Shown one piece after another: positions 37,414 to 45,504 of a stretch of 64,000 bases of DNA (its first letter is position 1; every line of letters starts with the position of its first letter). The stretch comes from Acidithiobacillus sp. GTDB lineage: Bacteria; Pseudomonadota; Gammaproteobacteria; Acidithiobacillales; Acidithiobacillaceae. Under the pieces are notes generated by a model that was not told where the DNA came from, made no database searches, and saw only the letters and a program-made list of their open reading frames with translations. Location of the stretch: contig NZ_JAGDWX010000012.1 of assembly GCF_023256195.1 (NCBI RefSeq), forward strand, positions 26,685 to 90,684. The letters are read 5' to 3'. The translations under genes and the position numbers were made by a program.

Positions 37414-39623
37414 GGGCCTCTCAGCTCCAGGCGATGGCGGCAGCGGCGCAAAACGGCCTCGCGACTCAGCGGCAGGGGAATGTAACGACCCTCGCGCCAG
37501 TGTGGGATCTGATCGTCGAACTGCGCACTGTCCAGCCAGCCATCCTGACCGCCTAGAAGTACGCAATAATTGTCGTCCACGTCCTCGACACGGCAGAGGA
37601 AGCGGGCCTGGGCACCGAAACTGGCACGGTGTGGACCGCGTACCAGTCCGTGTGCCACCTTCATGGGCGTTTCGCGGGAGCCGGCGCTGGCCCACTGATG
37701 GCTCGGCAAGAGCCGACCAAGCAGCGGAAAAGCAGCCAGCCAATGGGCGCTGCGCAGGCGATGCAGATCGCCCCAGCGGGGATAGCGGCGCCAACGCCGC
37801 CAGGCCAAGGCCGCTGCACGCCCAAGGAGTCGGCGTCGCAACTCGATATCCAGAGCATCGAGATCTGCGGGGAGGAACTGGCAGATGCTCCCCCAATCCG
37901 TCGTCCCTCGCCAAAAGGGCTGGACGCGCCCCATGCCTTTGACGGTGGCGGCGAGAAGCAGTTCGAAAGCGGCGGCGCCCTGACTGTCCACCGTATAATC
38001 CCCGGACCAACTCTTCAGTGCAGAGCGCAGCGCCGCCGACGCCGGTGCATCGTCCAGCCGCTTCGCCAGGAATCTGGCGAGGCTCCGAGCCCTTGCGGAG
38101 TGGACATCCCCTTGCCAGGCCATGAGCTGCGCAGCTGTAACGGGCCCGCGGCGTTCCCGAAGCAACTGGCGAAGACGCTCGACCCGATCGGGGGGGCTGA
38201 AGAACAGGCCGATGAAATCCGAGCCGGCCGGCCGGTCGTTGGCCGAGACCACCAGGCCCTCCACCGCGGGACTACCGGGGACGGTGGAGTAGAAGGCATC
38301 TTGCGTCTGTGGTACACCTGCCGGGTTAGGGCAGTCCTGGCTCCCTGCGGTCCAGCGCATCTTCGGGTCTCGCGGATCGCGCAGAATATCCGGATAGTCG
38401 CTGCGACGCCGCGGCAGGGTCGCCGCAAAGATGTGCTCCACGCGACCGCGACGGTCCGCCGCCAGGAAATTGAGGCCGGGAACGGACCAGCATGGGAAAA
38501 TTCGCCGCAGGGCACCGGCTTCTGTGGCGCGCATCAGATCCAGCAGCGGCGTGAACTCGTCGCTGGGACGATGTCCCATCCAGGCCAGTGCAAGCTTTTC
38601 TGGACCCTTGGGCCAGAGGCGGGCGTCGCTGATCACGGGGCCGACCGCCGTCCAGCGCCGCCAGATGGTTTTGGGGGGCAGGAAGCGCCGACGCAGCTGG
38701 ATGCGTTCGCGCCGACAGATGTCCTTATCGTCCACGGCGAAGAGGTCGCTGCTGAGAGAGCGCAGGTTGGTCCCACCCCAGGCCAGATCTGCATTGCGTC
38801 CGATGCTGACGAAGGGGAGGCCGACGGGAGCGAGACCCACGGCATCCAGCCCCGGCGCGTGCAGTCCGAGGAGCAGCCAGGTGTTGGGCAGGGCAAAACC
38901 CAGGTGCGGATCGCTGGCAAGCCAGGTGCCGCCGCCCTCGCCCTCGGCGATGGCAAAGGCATTGCTGCCACTGCGCGCGACGCCGAAGAAAGCCGCCAAT
39001 TGGGTACTGACCGCGGCACCCGCAGCCCCCTGGCCCTGTCCAGCTTGGAGCAGACGCTGCCAGCGGTCGGCCCAGCCGGGCTGCCGGCGCAGCCGCAGAA
39101 AGCGCGCATAGAGCAGCCAGTGCACGTCGGCGGCGATGACCCGGCTCATCCGAACGATATCCAAGGGTTCCCAGGAGCGGCGTTGCAGTCCGAGCCAGCG
39201 GAACTCCGGCGGGCATCGCTGCTGCGCCGCGCCATAGGCATTGAGCCCAAGGACAAAGGCCTCCAGCCAGTCGCGGGTACGCTGGGGCAACAGGGCGAGG
39301 ATTTCCGGGGCCGCTCTGCCGGGGTCAAGGCGGCGGATCAAATCGTCGACGGGCGTGAGCAGCGGGCCCAGGAGCTCGCCCATGCGCCCCTCAGCCAGGT
39401 AGCGCAAAAGGTAAAGCTGGGTCTCGCGTAGATGGCACTGTACCAGGCCAAGGCCAAGGGCTAGATCGTGGTCGTTCTCCGCGTAGATCTGCGGGATCTG
39501 GTGTTCGTCCCACAAGATCTCGACCCCAGCCTCAAGAGGCAATCCATGGCGCGGAAACGACTGCAGTCTACTGGCCAGGGACTGCCTTCGCCGATTCTGC
39601 AAGGATGCGTGTCGCCTAAGCAT
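37410..39623 (-). CDS. Penicillin acylase family Ntn hydrolase
   Basis: Amidohydrolase of the penicillin G acylase / AHL acylase family (737 aa), normally made as a precursor that cuts itself into alpha and beta chains. The cleavage site and nucleophile are visible as RSG/SNAFAIAEG, with Ser220 as beta-chain N-terminus; DPHLGFALPNTWLLLGLHAPGLDAVG and GRNADLAWGGTN follow as in the family. ATG 39623 has AGGAG 6-7 bases ahead. No clear signal peptide, whereas most family members are periplasmic, so this one may be cytoplasmic. It is translationally coupled to the GH3 gene. Confidence 0.87.
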   Translation of the reverse strand: MLRRHASLQNRRRQSLASRLQSFPRHGLPLEAGVEILWDEHQIPQIYAENDHDLALGLGLVQCHLRETQLYLLRYLAEGRMGELLGPLLTPVDDLIRRLDPGRAAPEILALLPQRTRDWLEAFVLGLNAYGAAQQRCPPEFRWLGLQRRSWEPLDIVRMSRVIAADVHWLLYARFLRLRRQPGWADRWQRLLQAGQGQGAAGAAVSTQLAAFFGVARSGSNAFAIAEGEGGGTWLASDPHLGFALPNTWLLLGLHAPGLDAVGLAPVGLPFVSIGRNADLAWGGTNLRSLSSDLFAVDDKDICRRERIQLRRRFLPPKTIWRRWTAVGPVISDARLWPKGPEKLALAWMGHRPSDEFTPLLDLMRATEAGALRRIFPCWSVPGLNFLAADRRGRVEHIFAATLPRRRSDYPDILRDPRDPKMRWTAGSQDCPNPAGVPQTQDAFYSTVPGSPAVEGLVVSANDRPAGSDFIGLFFSPPDRVERLRQLLRERRGPVTAAQLMAWQGDVHSARARSLARFLAKRLDDAPASAALRSALKSWSGDYTVDSQGAAAFELLLAATVKGMGRVQPFWRGTTDWGSICQFLPADLDALDIELRRRLLGRAAALAWRRWRRYPRWGDLHRLRSAHWLAAFPLLGRLLPSHQWASAGSRETPMKVAHGLVRGPHRASFGAQARFLCRVEDVDDNYCVLLGGQDGWLDSAQFDDQIPHWREGRYIPLPLSREAVLRRCRHRLELRGP

Positions 39624-39903
39624 CGGGGCTCCTGCGCCGGAGGGTCTCGCGCCCACCTAGTTCATGGTAGTCGCCACGGTGCCTGCGGACAAGGACGGAC
39701 GTCCCGACGGGGGCGATGCACGCCGAGCTTCAGCCCTAGATAAATCTGCGGATTATTGGAACATTATAAAAAATGGGCGGAATTATTGAGAGCGCCGTGA
39801 GTATGCTTGGCTCCCCGATTTTGACGGAACCATTGCTCTACCAAGAGGTCAAAGCGAACACAGGAGAACTCCTGCGTATCAAGATCCAATAGAGGAGGCG
39901 GTA
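39624..39903. other. Divergent intergenic region, acylase / outer membrane barrel
   Basis: 280 bp without a gene. An AT-rich patch around 39741-39790 contains a perfect TATAAT -10 on the minus strand (39763-39768), probably for the acylase-GH3 pair, although its -35 is weak. Promoter elements for the plus-strand gene at 39904 are not clear. The final bases hold its strong GAGGAGG ribosome binding site. Confidence 0.4.
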
Positions 39904-40587
39904 ATGAATAAATTACTTGCAGCTGGTGTTTCGGCAAGTGTTGCTTTATTGGTTTACGGTACCGCGTGGGCTACGCCCCTGTCCCAGACATTGAACAGTG
40001 TAGGAGTGTACGGCAACGTCACCGGGGCGACCAATGATGGCGGCAACACCACCGGCGGTATTGGGGTTCGCGCTTCTATATATCGGGATAATTTCCTTTT
40101 TTCAGCAAATTATCGCCACGATTTCGGAGCAGCTTTCCAGAATCCCACGGGTGGGGATACCAATGCGGTGAATGTCAAGGGCGCGTATCTGATTCCCTTG
40201 TCGGAAAATTTTGCCGTCGGCCCCTATCTGTCGTATCAGTATACCCGTTTCACCCTGAACGACGCGAACTCCGGTGCCTTTCATTACAGCAATAATGCCA
40301 TTGGCGGCGGCGGCTACGCGGCCTTCAGCCAGGGGCCGCTGACCTTGACTGGCAACGTGGGCTACCTCTCCGGCGTGTCTGCCACCTACAGCTACACCAA
40401 CGGCGGCTATCGCCAGGCCTTTACCAGCGCGCATGGCTCCGCTAACGTGCTACAGCTCGGTGTGCAGGCAGATTATCAAGTATCCGGACCCTGGTACGCC
40501 TTCACCGGCTTCAAATGGGATCGCTATATGCACCACGGCGACTTCAATCTGCTGCAGGGTAATGTGGGGCTCGGTTACAGCTTCTGA
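39904..40587 (+). CDS. Small outer membrane beta-barrel protein, unknown function
   Basis: 227 aa with a signal peptide (cleavage expected after YGTAWA). The mature part alternates polar and hydrophobic residues (GVRASIYRDNFLFSANYRHDF, AVGPYLSYQYTRF, LQLGVQADYQV) and ends in LGYSF with terminal Phe, the signal read by BamA. The size fits an 8-stranded barrel like OmpW/OmpX or a peptidoglycan-free porin. Monocistronic, with a strong ribosome binding site and its own terminator. No specific family recognised. Confidence 0.75.
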   Translation: MNKLLAAGVSASVALLVYGTAWATPLSQTLNSVGVYGNVTGATNDGGNTTGGIGVRASIYRDNFLFSANYRHDFGAAFQNPTGGDTNAVNVKGAYLIPLSENFAVGPYLSYQYTRFTLNDANSGAFHYSNNAIGGGGYAAFSQGPLTLTGNVGYLSGVSATYSYTNGGYRQAFTSAHGSANVLQLGVQADYQVSGPWYAFTGFKWDRYMHHGDFNLLQGNVGLGYSF

Positions 40588-40612
40588 TTTTTAGCTTCGC
40601 GAAGATCGTAGA

Positions 40613-40642
40613 CCCTGCCGCGCGATGCGGCAGGGTTCTTTA
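40613..40642 (+). terminator. Intrinsic terminator after the barrel protein gene
   Basis: Perfect 9-bp stem CCCTGCCGC / GCGGCAGGG with a 5-nt loop, followed by TTCTTT. It ends the transcript from 39904. Confidence 0.85.
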
Positions 40643-40649
40643 ATCGGAT

Positions 40650-40928
40650 TCAGCCAAGACGCGGTTCGCGACGACGATGACTCTGCGATGGTTCCGGCTC
40701 GCCGGCGTCCGCGCTGCTCAGCCAGATGCGTAGCGCCCAGACGAAGGTCACGATCCAGAAGATGACGGTCCATCCCAATAGCAGGTTGGTGGCGACGAGG
40801 CCAGGGCGAGCATGTCCTGCGGCCCAGGATAGGAGACTGGGCAAGATATAGATCAAAGTCCCCAATAGCGTTCCCAGTAGCAACAGCACATCAAAACCGT
40901 GAGGACTGTAAAATAACCAGTGTATCAT
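40650..40928 (-). CDS. Superinfection immunity family membrane protein (T4 Imm-like)
   Basis: 92 aa with two membrane helices. The block ILPSLLSWAAGHARPGLVATNLLLGWTVIFWIVTFVWALR matches the superinfection immunity domain named after T4 Imm, which blocks DNA entry of secondary phages. The family is also common in bacterial chromosomes, where the function is unproven. A charged tail (PEPSQSHRRREPRLG) follows. No phage genes adjoin it, so immunity is only a possibility. It sits 26 bp behind the Sel1 gene on the same strand. Confidence 0.75.
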   Translation of the reverse strand: MIHWLFYSPHGFDVLLLLGTLLGTLIYILPSLLSWAAGHARPGLVATNLLLGWTVIFWIVTFVWALRIWLSSADAGEPEPSQSHRRREPRLG

Positions 40929-40954
40929 GACTGTCCCTCTCTCTTCTGTGGACT

Positions 40955-41371
40955 TCAGACGGCACTGTCAAGCAGTTTCTCCGCCTGTCTTGCCGTATTT
41001 CGATGACCGTCCGCGGCCGCCATTTTCCAGTAATGGATGGCTCGCTCGGCATTTTGCTCTACGCCCCAGCCGTGCGCATAGGCATCGCCCAATTCCAGCT
41101 GGGCTGGTGCGTTCAGATTTTTGGCTGCCAGCCGCCACCAGTGCACGGCCTTGGCAAGATTCTGGTCCACGCCGGTACCGGCAGCGTATGCCAGTCCCAG
41201 GCGATACTGGGCCGGGGCATAGCCCTCACGGGCGCTGCGCTCCAGTTGCGATATCTGCGCAGCCGTCCAATGCAGCGCGGTGCCGGAAGCGGGTAGCGCC
41301 CAGGCGTCCGCAGCGAGAGCAAGGGAAAAGGCAAGACCTAGAGCCACTGTACCGCTAGCCCGTCCCAACAT
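40955..41371 (-). CDS. Secreted Sel1-repeat protein
   Basis: 138 aa with a signal peptide (cleavage after DAWA). Two to three Sel1-like TPR repeats are visible: AREGYAPAQYRLGLAYAAGTGVDQNLAKAVHWWRLAA, and LNAPAQLELGDAYAHGWGVEQNAERAIHYWKMAA. Such repeats mediate protein contacts, often in the periplasm. Its ATG overlaps the stop of the gene before it by one base. Partner unknown. Confidence 0.85.
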   Translation of the reverse strand: MLGRASGTVALGLAFSLALAADAWALPASGTALHWTAAQISQLERSAREGYAPAQYRLGLAYAAGTGVDQNLAKAVHWWRLAAKNLNAPAQLELGDAYAHGWGVEQNAERAIHYWKMAAADGHRNTARQAEKLLDSAV

Positions 41372-41685
41372 CAGTTCTCCACCCGATTTTTTTTCATGGC
41401 CCGTTTTGTCGATGAGGATTTCTGGTCGTTCACTGCCGCCTCGCGCAGCGCACAGCCCGGCACGAGGTAGTCCGGATTGATATCCTGCATACGCGCCTCA
41501 TTTTCCGTCTGGCAGACGTAGGTAGAAACGTTCGCATGGGCGATATAGCCGCCGGAGCCCATCTGCGCGAAGCTGGCTGCAGGGAATAAGGTCGCAGCGA
41601 GGCACAACCCGCTCATCCACACGGAGCGCAGAGTGGGCCACTGCCAGTAAAAGCGCTTATGTCGTGATTGATCGTTGCGCATCAT
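41371..41685 (-). CDS. Hypothetical secreted protein
   Basis: 104 aa from ATG 41685, preferred to the track start at 41727 because GAGATGAG precedes it. A signal-like hydrophobic stretch (VWMSGLCLAATLFPAASFA) is followed by a short mature part with two cysteines (VCQTEN ... VPGCALRE) that could form a disulfide, and a basic tail (STKRAMKKNR). No family recognised. Overlaps the Sel1 gene and probably forms an operon with it and the Imm-like gene. Confidence 0.6.
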   Translation of the reverse strand: MMRNDQSRHKRFYWQWPTLRSVWMSGLCLAATLFPAASFAQMGSGGYIAHANVSTYVCQTENEARMQDINPDYLVPGCALREAAVNDQKSSSTKRAMKKNRVEN

Positions 41686-41765
41686 GTTCTCATCTCGATA
41701 GGCCTTGGTCCGAGGAAATTCTCTCACCCGCCTAAGACCACGAAAAGCCTCCGAGGTTCGGACAT

Positions 41766-41788
41766 AAAAAAAGGGCCCGAAGGCCCTT
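41766..41788 (-). terminator. Intrinsic terminator after the Asr-like gene
   Basis: On the minus strand, AAGGGCC-TTCG-GGCCCTT with a stable UUCG loop, running into a string of seven T. It separates the Asr-like gene from the next minus-strand genes. Confidence 0.9.
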
Positions 41789-41805
41789 GCGCGGATCCTT
41801 TCGGA

Positions 41806-42072
41806 TCAGCTCTTCTTGCTGACGACGTGCTTGGCCATCGGCTTGTGCACGACCTTCTTGGCGGCCATCTTGTGCATGGGAGCCTTGTGCATCGGGGCCT
41901 TGTGCGCCACCTTCTTCTTCATCGGAGCCTTGTGCACGGGAGCCTTGTGCATCTCGGACTTGACAGGAGCCTTGGCGGTCTCCTTGGCAGGGGCGGTGGT
42001 GGCAGCGAAGGCGGAAGAAACCGCAAAGACCGAAATCAGGGCAACCACCACAGCGGAAGTTTTGACGGACAT
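41806..42072 (-). CDS. Asr-like basic His/Lys/Met-rich periplasmic protein
   Basis: 88 aa. Signal peptide MSVKTSAVVVALISVFAVSSAFA, then a low-complexity, very basic mature part built from HKAP-type repeats (KAPVHKAPMKKKVAHKAPMHKAPMHK). It resembles E. coli Asr, the acid-shock periplasmic protein, in signal peptide plus Ala/Lys/His/Pro repeats. The extra Met and His could also bind copper or another metal. ATG 42072 has GAGGAG eight bases ahead; the track start is 20 codons too early. Monocistronic with strong terminator, so high expression is likely. Confidence 0.7.
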   Translation of the reverse strand: MSVKTSAVVVALISVFAVSSAFAATTAPAKETAKAPVKSEMHKAPVHKAPMKKKVAHKAPMHKAPMHKMAAKKVVHKPMAKHVVSKKS

Positions 42073-42131
42073 GGTATATCTCCTCATAGAAAAAGTGGTA
42101 CAGCACCTTACTCTAAGCAAACGCCATGCCA

Positions 42132-42137
42132 ATTATA
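42132..42137 (-). promoter_or_regulatory. Candidate -10 element of the Asr-like gene
   Basis: TATAAT on the minus strand, in an AT-rich stretch about 60 bp before ATG 42072. No good -35 is found 16-18 bp upstream, which would fit an activator-dependent promoter such as acid-induced asr, but that is inference. Confidence 0.4.
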
Positions 42138-42232
42138 TAACTATCGGATTATTATGGGATATCGTGAATGATCCGGGAGCCTGTGTGGGAGGCTTCTGTC
42201 GTGGCGCGGCGACGTTGGCGCTGCGGATGGGC

Positions 42233-44071
42233 CTATCTGATGTAAAATCCTGAGTCCTCGATGTCGGGTCGCCGCGACAGCGAAGGGGTTTCGCCCAGAC
42301 CTTGCAGTTCCGCAAAGTTGCGATAGGGTTCGCAGCTTCCCAGGAGTTCCTCGTGCGTACCGGTGGCGATCAGATGCCCCGCCTCCAGTACGGCGATACG
42401 ATGGGCGTGGACGATGGTGGCCAGACGGTGGGCAGCTACCAGTGTGGTACGGTTGGCTGTCAACAGCGCCAGCGCTTCCTGAATGAGTCGCTCATTCTCT
42501 GCGTCGAGAGCACTGGTGGCCTCGTCCAGGATGAGTATGCGTGGATCGCGCAGCAAAGCCCGAGCGATGGCGATACGCTGACGCTGGCCACCGGAGAGGG
42601 AAACCCCTTTTTCACCCACGTGGGTCTGCAGACCCTGCGGCAGGCGCTCGGTAAATTCGTCCACTCGCGCCGCCTGCACGGCCCGCCGCAGGGCTGCCTC
42701 CGTCGCGTCGGGACGGGCCATGCGGATGTTGTCGGCAACGCTCATGGAAAAAATGACGGCCTGCTGTGGGACGATGGCAATCTGGCGGCGCAGTTCGTGC
42801 AGGCGCAGTTCACGCAGATCCCTGCCATCCAGCAGGATGCGACCGCTCTCGGGCTGATAGTGGCGCAGCAGCAGGCTGAACAGGGTGCTTTTACCGGCAC
42901 CGGAGGCCCCTACCAGTGCCAGGGTTTCCCCCGGCGCGATGTCGAGATCTATGTGGTGCAGTGCGGCAATGTCGGGACGGCTGGGATAGCGGAAGGAGAC
43001 GTCGACGAAGCGCAGGCTGGCTGGTCTGCTTTCGTGCAGGATTGGGCTCGGATTGGGGATCTCTGCGGCATCGGTCTTTGCCTCTTCCGGTTTCTCATCC
43101 AGCAGGGCCAGGAGACGCTCCGTGGCGCCGGCCAGTCGCCCCAGCTGCCCCCAGAGGCTGCCCAGCGTCGACAGGCTGCCCGTGGCCATGAGGGCATAGA
43201 TGAGAAAGGCGGCGAGCATGCCCACCTGGGCATGGCCGTGCAGTACCAGCCAACCGCCCAGATACAGCATGGTGCTGAGTAGACCAAAGATCAGTACCCC
43301 GCTGACGAGGCTGGCGCCGGCCTGAACGCGAATCCGTCGACGCACCTGTTCCAGTAGACGGGCGATATCCTCGCGATAGCGCGCCTCGGCCGCGGCTTCC
43401 TGAGTCATGGCCTGTACCACTCGAATGCCGTTGAGGCTTTCTTCGGTGTGCGCCGAGAGGTCGGCCAGATAATCCTGTTCGAGACGGCTGTACTGTCGCT
43501 GCAGCCGCCCGGCACGCAGATTGATCCACACCAGGGGCGGCAGGATCAGGATGCCCGGCAGCACCAGCAGCGGGAGGGTGGTCACCATCAGCAAGAGCGC
43601 CCCCAACAGCGTCAGACCACTTTGCAGGGCGCCGCCGAGGACAGCCGCCAAGCCAAAGCGCAGGATGGTGACGTCGCTGCTGAGGCGGGAGATGACCTCG
43701 CCGGTGCGGAAGCTCTCGAAAAAGGGCGCGGGTAGCCGCAGGACGTGCGCAAAGACCTCTTGCCGCAGATCCGCAACGATGCCCTGTCCGATCCAAGTGG
43801 CCAGAGCCTCGCGAGCGGCCCGTGCCGCCACCGTGAAAAGACCGAGAACGAACAGGGCGATGCTGGCCAGCAACAGTATCCGGGCCTGGATGAAGCCGTG
43901 ATCCAGCAGAAGCCGCGCACCTTGGGGCAGGGCCAGACTGCCGGCGGCGCTCAGCAGAAGCGACAGCAGATAGAGTGCAAACAATCCATAGCGACCGCGC
44001 AGAAATGGCAGCAGCTTGAGCAGCACCGAAAAGTTGCGGGTGGTCGGTCTCTGCCAGGGATTAGCGGCCAC
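42233..44071 (-). CDS. MsbA-type ABC exporter (fused membrane and ATPase domains)
   Basis: 612 aa half-transporter that would act as a homodimer. The membrane domain has six helices (about residues 20-310); the ATPase domain has Walker A GASGAGKSTLF, signature LSGGQRQRIAIARALL, Walker B ILILDEATSALD and the H-loop AAHRL. Closest in type to lipid or multidrug exporters (MsbA/LmrA group). It is not beside lpxK, so MsbA itself is not assured. Likely monocistronic; the gap of 87 bp before it shows no clear promoter. Confidence 0.85.
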   Translation of the reverse strand: MAANPWQRPTTRNFSVLLKLLPFLRGRYGLFALYLLSLLLSAAGSLALPQGARLLLDHGFIQARILLLASIALFVLGLFTVAARAAREALATWIGQGIVADLRQEVFAHVLRLPAPFFESFRTGEVISRLSSDVTILRFGLAAVLGGALQSGLTLLGALLLMVTTLPLLVLPGILILPPLVWINLRAGRLQRQYSRLEQDYLADLSAHTEESLNGIRVVQAMTQEAAAEARYREDIARLLEQVRRRIRVQAGASLVSGVLIFGLLSTMLYLGGWLVLHGHAQVGMLAAFLIYALMATGSLSTLGSLWGQLGRLAGATERLLALLDEKPEEAKTDAAEIPNPSPILHESRPASLRFVDVSFRYPSRPDIAALHHIDLDIAPGETLALVGASGAGKSTLFSLLLRHYQPESGRILLDGRDLRELRLHELRRQIAIVPQQAVIFSMSVADNIRMARPDATEAALRRAVQAARVDEFTERLPQGLQTHVGEKGVSLSGGQRQRIAIARALLRDPRILILDEATSALDAENERLIQEALALLTANRTTLVAAHRLATIVHAHRIAVLEAGHLIATGTHEELLGSCEPYRNFAELQGLGETPSLSRRPDIEDSGFYIR

Positions 44072-44158
44072 GAAGTCTCGCCCTTCGCCTTGCGCGGAGG
44101 TCCGAACCCCGGTGCCGGGGCTTCAGCCAGCGTCGCGGTAGGGCCCCAGCGCGGATGT

Positions 44159-44908
44159 TCAGCGATCCTCGCGGAAGATTTTGTCGACCCGCGCCTGTGC
44201 TCGTGGCTTGATCACGAGGCGATCGATGTTGACGTGCGCCGGTAGGGAGAGTACCCAGCGTACCGCTTCGGCGATATCCTCGGCGTGCAGGGGCTCGAGT
44301 CCGGCGTACACCGCCCGTGCGCGCTCCTCGTCACCATCGAAGCGCACCAGCGAGAACTCCGTCTCGGCGAGCCCCGGGTCGATTTCCGTCACGCGGATGG
44401 GCAGTCCCAGCCACTCCAGACGCATCGTTTCACTGATGGCGCGCACGGCGTGCTTGCAGGCGGTGTAACCCGAACCGCCGGGATAGGTTTCCGAGCCAGC
44501 GACAGAGCCGATGTTGATGACCGTCGCCAGGGGTGCGGCACGCAACTGTGGCCAAAGTGCCTTGGTCACCCGCGCGAGCCCCAGGACATTGCTCTGCCAC
44601 ATCTGCTCCCAGTGTTCCTCGCTGAATTCGGCGATGGGCTCGAGGCCCAGAGCGCCGCCGGCGTTATTGACGAGGACGTGCACCGGCCCTGGAAGGCTGC
44701 GCGCAAACTCCGCCACGGAGTCGCCGGAACTCACGTCCAGCACCTTGGGAATCCCACCGTGCTGGGCCGCCAGCTGCTCCAGCCGCTCCTTGCGCCGTGC
44801 CGCCCAGATCACGTTATAGCCTTGCCGCAACAATACCTGCGCAATGGCGGCACCAAAGCCCGACGAGGCACCGGTCACGACTGCCGTTTTTTGTTCTTCC
44901 GCGCCCAT
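44159..44908 (-). CDS. SDR family NADP-dependent oxidoreductase (YdfG-like)
   Basis: Short-chain dehydrogenase (249 aa). Cofactor motif VVTGASSGFGAAIA, AARRKERLEQL (basic residues favour NADP), NNAGGALGL, and the catalytic Ser-Tyr-Lys in GSVAGSETYPGGSGYTACKHAV. Resembles YdfG, which acts on 3-hydroxy acids such as L-allo-threonine. It follows the DUF3501 gene by 12 bp and looks like the last gene of the rubrerythrin operon. Confidence 0.88.
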   Translation of the reverse strand: MGAEEQKTAVVTGASSGFGAAIAQVLLRQGYNVIWAARRKERLEQLAAQHGGIPKVLDVSSGDSVAEFARSLPGPVHVLVNNAGGALGLEPIAEFSEEHWEQMWQSNVLGLARVTKALWPQLRAAPLATVINIGSVAGSETYPGGSGYTACKHAVRAISETMRLEWLGLPIRVTEIDPGLAETEFSLVRFDGDEERARAVYAGLEPLHAEDIAEAVRWVLSLPAHVNIDRLVIKPRAQARVDKIFREDR

Positions 44909-44920
44909 GTCTTCCTCGCT

Positions 44921-45502
44921 TCAGTGCAGATCCGCGCACAGAGACTGGCGCACGGCTTCCGGTACCGATACCTGCACCGTATAGAGCGGGTGATCCACCC
45001 CAAAGTGCAGGGGGGCACCGTCCAGAGCCTGCCGCTTCTGTTCGGCGCTCAATTGAAAGCGCAAAAAATGCACGGTAGAGGTCTTCTCATCCGTGGTGCG
45101 CGAGAGATCCTCGTCGGCAATGGCGTAGAGGCGCTCACCCTCGGCGACCTGCACCCAGACGCGATCTTCGATACCCACCAGTTCGCGGCAGCGCTGCTGG
45201 CGTTCCGCCCGGTCTGGGTATTCCAGCATGAAGGTGGCCTTCCAGTTATCGCCGTCGGGGATCAGGGGGTTGTAGGCCGCGAGCTCCTCCTCGATGGCCG
45301 TCGGCTCGAAGATCTTCTCGACGCGCAACATCTCCTGAACCTGATAGTGGATGCTCAGGCGATCTTCAAAGTAGAGGGTGGCGTGTTCCCCCAGGGGCAG
45401 CCGACGTCGGCTCTTATGCTCCATGACCTGTTGGCGGAATCCAGCGCGCTTCTCGGCGTAGTGTTCCAGGGTCCAGAGATCCGCACGTTGCAGCTTTTCC
45501 AT
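44921..45502 (-). CDS. DUF3501 family protein
   Basis: 193 aa conserved protein of unknown function. Recognised by KLQRADLWTLEHYAEKRAGFRQQVMEHKSRRRLPLG and LYFEDRLSIHYQVQEMLRVEKIFE. In other proteobacteria it is found beside rubrerythrin and a CCG-domain Fe-S protein, as here. The track start (TTG 45508) overlaps the ribosome binding site; ATG 45502 has GGAGG seven bases ahead. No cysteine cluster or membrane helix is seen. Confidence 0.82.
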   Translation of the reverse strand: MEKLQRADLWTLEHYAEKRAGFRQQVMEHKSRRRLPLGEHATLYFEDRLSIHYQVQEMLRVEKIFEPTAIEEELAAYNPLIPDGDNWKATFMLEYPDRAERQQRCRELVGIEDRVWVQVAEGERLYAIADEDLSRTTDEKTSTVHFLRFQLSAEQKRQALDGAPLHFGVDHPLYTVQVSVPEAVRQSLCADLH

Positions 45503-45504
45503 CG

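Noticed and set aside
37414-38010. N-terminal 199 codons of the GH3 ORF in the track
   Set aside because: Out-of-frame reading of the acylase gene; Arg/Pro/Ser-rich without GH3 similarity; GTG 37413 is the better start.
37629-39431. 600-aa plus-strand ORF
   Set aside because: Antisense to the penicillin acylase gene, which shows the catalytic motif and a ribosome binding site.
42133-42315. 60-aa minus-strand ORF
   Set aside because: Covers the ABC exporter gene end and the upstream region of the Asr-like gene; no coding features.
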